Positions 5,960 through 9,350 of a stretch of DNA of 9,350 nt are shown in pieces. The DNA is taken from assembly GCA_937864895.1 (NCBI GenBank), contig CALMDF010000044.1, positions 1 to 9,350 on the forward strand, read 5' to 3'. The translations under genes were made by a program, and so were the position numbers. This stretch comes from an uncultured Holophagales bacterium (GTDB lineage Bacteria > Acidobacteriota > Thermoanaerobaculia > UBA5066). The notes beneath the pieces were generated by a model. That model was not told the DNA's origin. It did no database searches and was given only the letters and a program-made list of their open reading frames with translations. Position 1 is the stretch's first letter. Each line of letters opens with the position of its first letter.

Positions 5960-8121
5960 CGACGATGACGTTCCACAGAGAGATCGCCGAGGCGCTCGGC
6001 AACCCGGACCTCGCCGGCGCGCTCGGGCGCTTCTACGAGGCGTACCCCGTCAGCCGCGCGAAGGCGTACCAGGGGGTCGACTTCGAGGCGGTGCGGACCC
6101 GCATCGCCGCGATCAAGGGGGACGCCGCCGGGCGCCTCTCCGAGCTGGCCGCGCGGTTCACGAAGGAGGCCGAGGCCCGCGGCGCGAAGGTCGTCCTCCT
6201 GCGGAGCCCCGAGGAGGTCCGGCGCTACATCGTCGACCTCGCCCGCGAGAAGGGCGTGAAGAAGGTCGCGAAGTCGAAGTCGATGGCCTCCGAGGAGGTC
6301 CACCTCAACAAGGCTCTCGTCGAGGCCGGGATCGACGTCAAGGAGACGGACCTCGGCGAGTGGATCATCCAGCTCGCCGGCCAGCGCCCCTCGCACATGG
6401 TGATGCCCGCGATCCACCTGACGAAGGAGGACGTCGCGGAGATCTTCAGCAAGGAGGTGGGCGAGCGGCTCGCGACCGACATCCCTCGCCTCGTGAAGGT
6501 GGCGAGGAAGGAGCTGCGCCCCGCCTTCCTCGAGGCCGACATGGGGATCTCGGGGGCGAACGTCGCCGTCGCCGAGACCGGGACGCTCGTCCTCGTCACG
6601 AACGAGGGGAACGCCCGCCTCGTCACGACCCTCCCGCGGATCCACGTCGCCATCGTCGGCCTCGAGAAGCTCGTCCCGCTCTTCACGGACGTCGTCCCGA
6701 TCCTCACGGCCCTCCCCCGCAGCGCGACCGGCCAGCTGATGACGAGCTACGTCTCGATGATCACCGGCGCCGCGCCGAACACGGACGGGACGCCGAAGGA
6801 GCTGCACGTCGTCCTGATGGACCACCGGCGGACCGAGATGGCGGCCGACCCGGTGTTCAAGGAAGCGCTCCAGTGCATTCGCTGCGCCTCCTGCCTGAAC
6901 GTCTGCCCCGTCTACCGCCACGTCGGCGGCCACGTCTTCGGGGACGTCTACACGGGCGGCATCGGCACCATCCTGACGGCCTGGACCGGGGCGATGGAGC
7001 GCTCGAAGGAGATCCAGGGCCTCTGCATCCAGTGCGGCAACTGCGTCGGCATCTGCCCCGGGAAGATCGACATCCCCGAGCTCATCGTCGAAGTCCGCCG
7101 CCGCCAGGTGAAGGACAAGGGACAGCCCTTCGTCCAGAAGGCGATCTTCTCGGTCGTCAACAACCGGCGCCTCTTCCATTCGGTCCTCCGCTCCGCCTCG
7201 CTCGCCCAGAAGCCCTTCGAGAAGGACGGGTTCGTGCGCCACCTGCCGTTCTTCCTCTCGGGCCTCGCCGACTTCCGAAGCCTCCCGGCCATCGCCGAGA
7301 AGCCCTTCCGCGACACGTTCAAGGCGATCCCGCAGAAGAAGGGCACGCGCAAGGCCGCGTTCTACGCCGGCTGCCTCATCGACTTCGCCTACCCCGGGAT
7401 GGGCGAGGACGTCGTGAAGGTCCTCAACGCCGGCGGCGTCGAGGTGACGTTCCCCGAGGCGCAGACCTGCTGCGGCGCCCCCGCGCGCTACAGCGGCGCT
7501 TACGAGGTGGCTGCGCAGAACGCCATCGACAACCTCGAGGCGCTCCTCGCCGAGGACGTCGACTGGGTCGTCTCGGCCTGCCCCACCTGCACGACGGCGC
7601 TCCGCCACGAGTTCGCGCGCTCGCTCCGGAGCACGGGGAGGACCGACTGGGTCGTCAAGGCGGAGGCGCTCGCGGAGAAGGTCGTCGACTTCTCCTCCCT
7701 CGTCACGAAGCTCGTCGACGAGGGTTCGCTGAAGATCGACGCGCGAAAGCTCGGCTCCGTGACCTACCACGACTCCTGCCACCTGAAGCGGACCCTGCAC
7801 GTCTTCGAGGAGCCGCGGGCGCTCCTGGAGAAGGCCGGCCACGAGGTCGTCGAGATGAAGGAGTCGGACACCTGCTGCGGGATGGGCGGCTCCTACTCCC
7901 TCAAGTTCCCCGAGATCAGCAAGCCCATCCTCGAGAAAAAGCTCGCGAACATCCGCGAGACGAAGGCCGGCACGGCCGTCATGGACTGCCCCGGCTGCGT
8001 CATGCAGATCCGCGGCGGCTTCGACAAGAAGGAGAGCCCCGTCGAGGTGCAGCACATCGCGAGGCTCCTGGCGCGGGCGGTCGACCGGGAGGCGGCAGCC
8101 GACGACGCGAAGGACGCCTGA
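5956..8121 (+). CDS. lutB: Fused LutB-LutA lactate oxidation iron-sulfur protein
   Basis: One 721-residue polypeptide carrying what is lutB (about 475 residues) and lutA (about 240) in Bacillus. N-terminal LUD domain about 60-295, with AVAETGTLVLVTNEGNARL and TLPRIHVAIVGLEKLVP (from about 204). Two 4Fe-4S motifs follow: C307, C310, C313, C317 (CIRCASCLNVCP) and C357, C360, C363, C367 (CIQCGNCVGICP). The LutA-like part has two cysteine-rich CCG units: C473, C505-C506-G, C542xxC545; and C608, C640-C641-G, C678xxC681, all cysteines intact. It should oxidise L-lactate to pyruvate with LutC and pass electrons onward; the acceptor is unknown. GTG at 5956 is preferred over ATG at 5965 because GGAGG (5944-5948) sits 7 bases before the GTG but 16 before the ATG; it also gives the GTGA overlap with lutC. 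Fused forms are known in Desulfovibrio. Related proteins act on glycolate or are uncharacterised, so substrate rests on the permease context. Confidence 0.93.
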   Translation: MTTMTFHREIAEALGNPDLAGALGRFYEAYPVSRAKAYQGVDFEAVRTRIAAIKGDAAGRLSELAARFTKEAEARGAKVVLLRSPEEVRRYIVDLAREKGVKKVAKSKSMASEEVHLNKALVEAGIDVKETDLGEWIIQLAGQRPSHMVMPAIHLTKEDVAEIFSKEVGERLATDIPRLVKVARKELRPAFLEADMGISGANVAVAETGTLVLVTNEGNARLVTTLPRIHVAIVGLEKLVPLFTDVVPILTALPRSATGQLMTSYVSMITGAAPNTDGTPKELHVVLMDHRRTEMAADPVFKEALQCIRCASCLNVCPVYRHVGGHVFGDVYTGGIGTILTAWTGAMERSKEIQGLCIQCGNCVGICPGKIDIPELIVEVRRRQVKDKGQPFVQKAIFSVVNNRRLFHSVLRSASLAQKPFEKDGFVRHLPFFLSGLADFRSLPAIAEKPFRDTFKAIPQKKGTRKAAFYAGCLIDFAYPGMGEDVVKVLNAGGVEVTFPEAQTCCGAPARYSGAYEVAAQNAIDNLEALLAEDVDWVVSACPTCTTALRHEFARSLRSTGRTDWVVKAEALAEKVVDFSSLVTKLVDEGSLKIDARKLGSVTYHDSCHLKRTLHVFEEPRALLEKAGHEVVEMKESDTCCGMGGSYSLKFPEISKPILEKKLANIRETKAGTAVMDCPGCVMQIRGGFDKKESPVEVQHIARLLARAVDREAAADDAKDA

Positions 8122-8123
8122 CC

Positions 8124-8146
8124 CCGGGCTCAGCCCGGCGGCCGGG
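8124..8146. terminator. GC-rich stem-loops between convergent gene ends, possible two-way terminator
   Basis: CCGGGC (8124-8129) and GCCCGG (8133-8138) form a perfect 6-bp stem with loop TCA, which is also the stop codon of the minus-strand gene. A second, overlapping palindrome, CCCGGC-G-GCCGGG (8134-8146), competes for the same bases. Only 8 bases separate the two convergent stops. No T-run follows in either direction, so Rho-independent termination is uncertain. Confidence 0.35.
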
Positions 8147-9350
8147 TCTCATCGCCGCCCGGCGTCGCCGTGGGCGAGGGAACGGGCGGGGGGAGGGCCA
8201 CGTCCGGCGGTGGAACCGCGGGTCCCTCGACGGCGTCGTCGAGCGGCGCCCCGTCGAGGAGCCCGTCCTCGGGCGCCCCGGGTTCCTCGACCGGCTCGAC
8301 GACCGCGTCGGGCGGCGTCCAGCGAAGGACGACGGGCGTGGCGAGCTCGGCCGCGAGCTCCTCGTCCGTCAGGGCGCCCACCGACCGGAGGCGGTAGAGG
8401 CACGCGTTCACGAGCCTCGCGAACCCGCGCGAGAGGACGCCGCTCGCGAACGACCCCTGGTACTTGACCGGGCCCGGGATGAGCGAGACGAGAAAGGCGC
8501 TCTCTCTCGGCGTCAGGTCCGAGGGGTTCCTGCCGAAGTAGTGGCGCGAAGCGGGGCCGAGACCGTGCAGGCCCGGCCCCCACTCGATGACGTTCAGGTA
8601 GATCTCGAGGATCCGCCGCTTCCCGAGGGTCGGCTCGAGAAGCAGCGCGAGCGCCGCCTCCTGGAGCTTCCGCCGGTAGCTGCGCTCCCGCGTGAGGAAG
8701 AGGTTCTTGGCGAGCTGCTGGGTGATCGTCGAGGCGCCGCGGGCCCTCTGCCCGCGGACCCAGTTCATCGACATCGCCACCGGGACCTCGCTCAGGTCGA
8801 GCCCTCTGTGCCCCCAGAAGTTCGCGTCCTCGGAGATGAGAAGCGCCCGGAGGAAGAGGGGCGGGACGTCGTCGAGCGGAACGAAGTCCGGGCTCGCGGG
8901 ATCGACCGTCACGGGGACCTCCCGCCCGTCGCGTCCCGTCATGACGCGCCGGAAGGGCCCGCGGAACCTCTCGAGCGCGGGGAGCGGCCTCGAGGGCGGG
9001 TGAAAGTCCAGGCGCTCCTCGACGACGAACGACCTCGGGTCGAGCATCCGGCCCGTGACGCGGGCCTCGAGCGCCGCGCTCCCGAGGTCGCCCTCGGTCG
9101 CCGGGAGGTCGAGACCCGAGGCCGCGAGGAGCGACGCCAGCTCGAGCCGCGGGATCGAGGCCTCGAGGTCGAACCACAGGTCCCGGGGCGCCCAGGCCGC
9201 GACGACCCGTCCCCTCGCGCGGAGGCCCGCGGCCGATCCCGACGCGCAGGCGACGTCGAGAAAGCGGGCGTCCCGGTGGAGCGTCGCCGAGACGGAGCCC
9301 TCGGCGTCGAACGGCTCGCCGAGGGCCGCCGCGCGGGGCGCGTCCTCCTC
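8130..9350 (-). CDS. GT51 peptidoglycan glycosyltransferase (monofunctional, MtgA-like) with N-terminal extension, 5' end outside window
   Basis: Polymerises lipid II into glycan strands at the outer face of the inner membrane. Counting from the Met at 9047, all five GT51 motifs are present: SEDANFWGHRGLD with catalytic E73; GASTITQQLAKNLFL (104-118); RRKLQEAALALLLE with the second catalytic E130; KRRILEIYLNVIEWG (143-157); and ASRHYFGRNP (166-175). There is no transpeptidase domain; instead a tail of about 60 residues, rich in Pro, Ala, Asp and Glu, ends at the TGA (8132-8130). The reading frame stays open from 9047 to the window edge (101 more codons) with protein-like composition (VVAAWAPRDLWFDLEASIPR; LELASLLAASGLDLP), so 9047 is not accepted as the start. 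The extension resembles repeat strands of AsmA-like envelope proteins only loosely. Membrane anchor expected upstream, unseen. Convergent with the lut operon and probably unrelated to it. Confidence 0.9.
   Translation of the reverse strand, partial: EEDAPRAAALGEPFDAEGSVSATLHRDARFLDVACASGSAAGLRARGRVVAAWAPRDLWFDLEASIPRLELASLLAASGLDLPATEGDLGSAALEARVTGRMLDPRSFVVEERLDFHPPSRPLPALERFRGPFRRVMTGRDGREVPVTVDPASPDFVPLDDVPPLFLRALLISEDANFWGHRGLDLSEVPVAMSMNWVRGQRARGASTITQQLAKNLFLTRERSYRRKLQEAALALLLEPTLGKRRILEIYLNVIEWGPGLHGLGPASRHYFGRNPSDLTPRESAFLVSLIPGPVKYQGSFASGVLSRGFARLVNACLYRLRSVGALTDEELAAELATPVVLRWTPPDAVVEPVEEPGAPEDGLLDGAPLDDAVEGPAVPPPDVALPPPVPSPTATPGGDETRPPG

Noticed and set aside
5824..8055. A 743-residue open frame antisense to the lutB-lutA gene
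   Set aside because: Low-complexity Asp/Gly/Arg/Leu translation without motifs; such antisense frames are expected where the sense gene ends most codons in G or C. The sense protein has all expected cluster cysteines.
5965..8121. ATG at 5965 as the start of the LutB-LutA gene
   Set aside because: GGAGG lies 16 bases away, too far; the GTG at 5956 has ideal spacing and overlaps the lutC stop. The difference is only three residues, so it remains possible.
8130..9047. Glycosyltransferase starting at the Met at 9047
   Set aside because: The frame is open to the window edge with protein-like sequence, no membrane anchor would be included, and no clear ribosome site was seen upstream of 9047.
1..9350. 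tRNA, rRNA, CRISPR array, insertion sequence or attachment site
   Set aside because: No cloverleaf, regularly spaced repeats, transposase-like frame or terminal inverted repeats were found on either strand; the window is almost fully occupied by the genes listed.

Overview
The window comes from a high-GC (by eye about two thirds G+C) Gram-negative bacterium. An outer-membrane porin, a sensor kinase with an extracytoplasmic domain and a peptidoglycan glycosyltransferase all point to a two-membrane envelope. The lineage cannot be fixed from the sequence; Acidobacteriota, Gemmatimonadota, Myxococcota or a Desulfo-type lineage would all fit (inference).

Layout. From 1 to 8121 the window reads as one lactate-utilisation module. 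On the minus strand, a lactate permease (415-2115) is followed 8 bases later by a Porin_O_P-like outer-membrane protein that runs off the left edge (1-406). Upstream of the permease is a 175-base AT-rich spacer packed with palindromes. Next on the minus strand is a two-component system: a sensor kinase (2935-5304) overlapping a NarL/FixJ response regulator (2291-2938) by ATGA. Divergent from the kinase, across a 91-base AT-rich spacer holding a long palindrome, the plus strand carries lutC (5396-5959) and a 721-residue fused LutB-LutA protein (5956-8121). Convergent to it, a GT51 peptidoglycan glycosyltransferase gene (8130-9350) enters from the right edge; it looks unrelated in function.

How the genes may work together. 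The porin would let small anions cross the outer membrane, the permease would bring lactate across the inner membrane, and LutC plus the LutB-LutA fusion would oxidise L-lactate to pyruvate through LUD and Fe-S/CCG domains. The kinase and regulator lie between the two halves and are the obvious candidate regulators. The heptamer TAC(C/T)TAG, in either orientation, occurs in both intergenic regions and nowhere else that I noticed, so it is a candidate binding site for the regulator.

Most notable: (1) a perfect 9-bp inverted repeat in the permease leader whose second arm overlaps the Shine-Dalgarno sequence; (2) the shared heptamer in both promoter regions; (3) a sensor kinase with an ABC-substrate-binding-like sensor domain at a lactate locus, a candidate lactate sensor; (4) the LutB-LutA fusion; (5) a glycosyltransferase with an uncharacterised N-terminal extension and an acidic Pro-rich tail.
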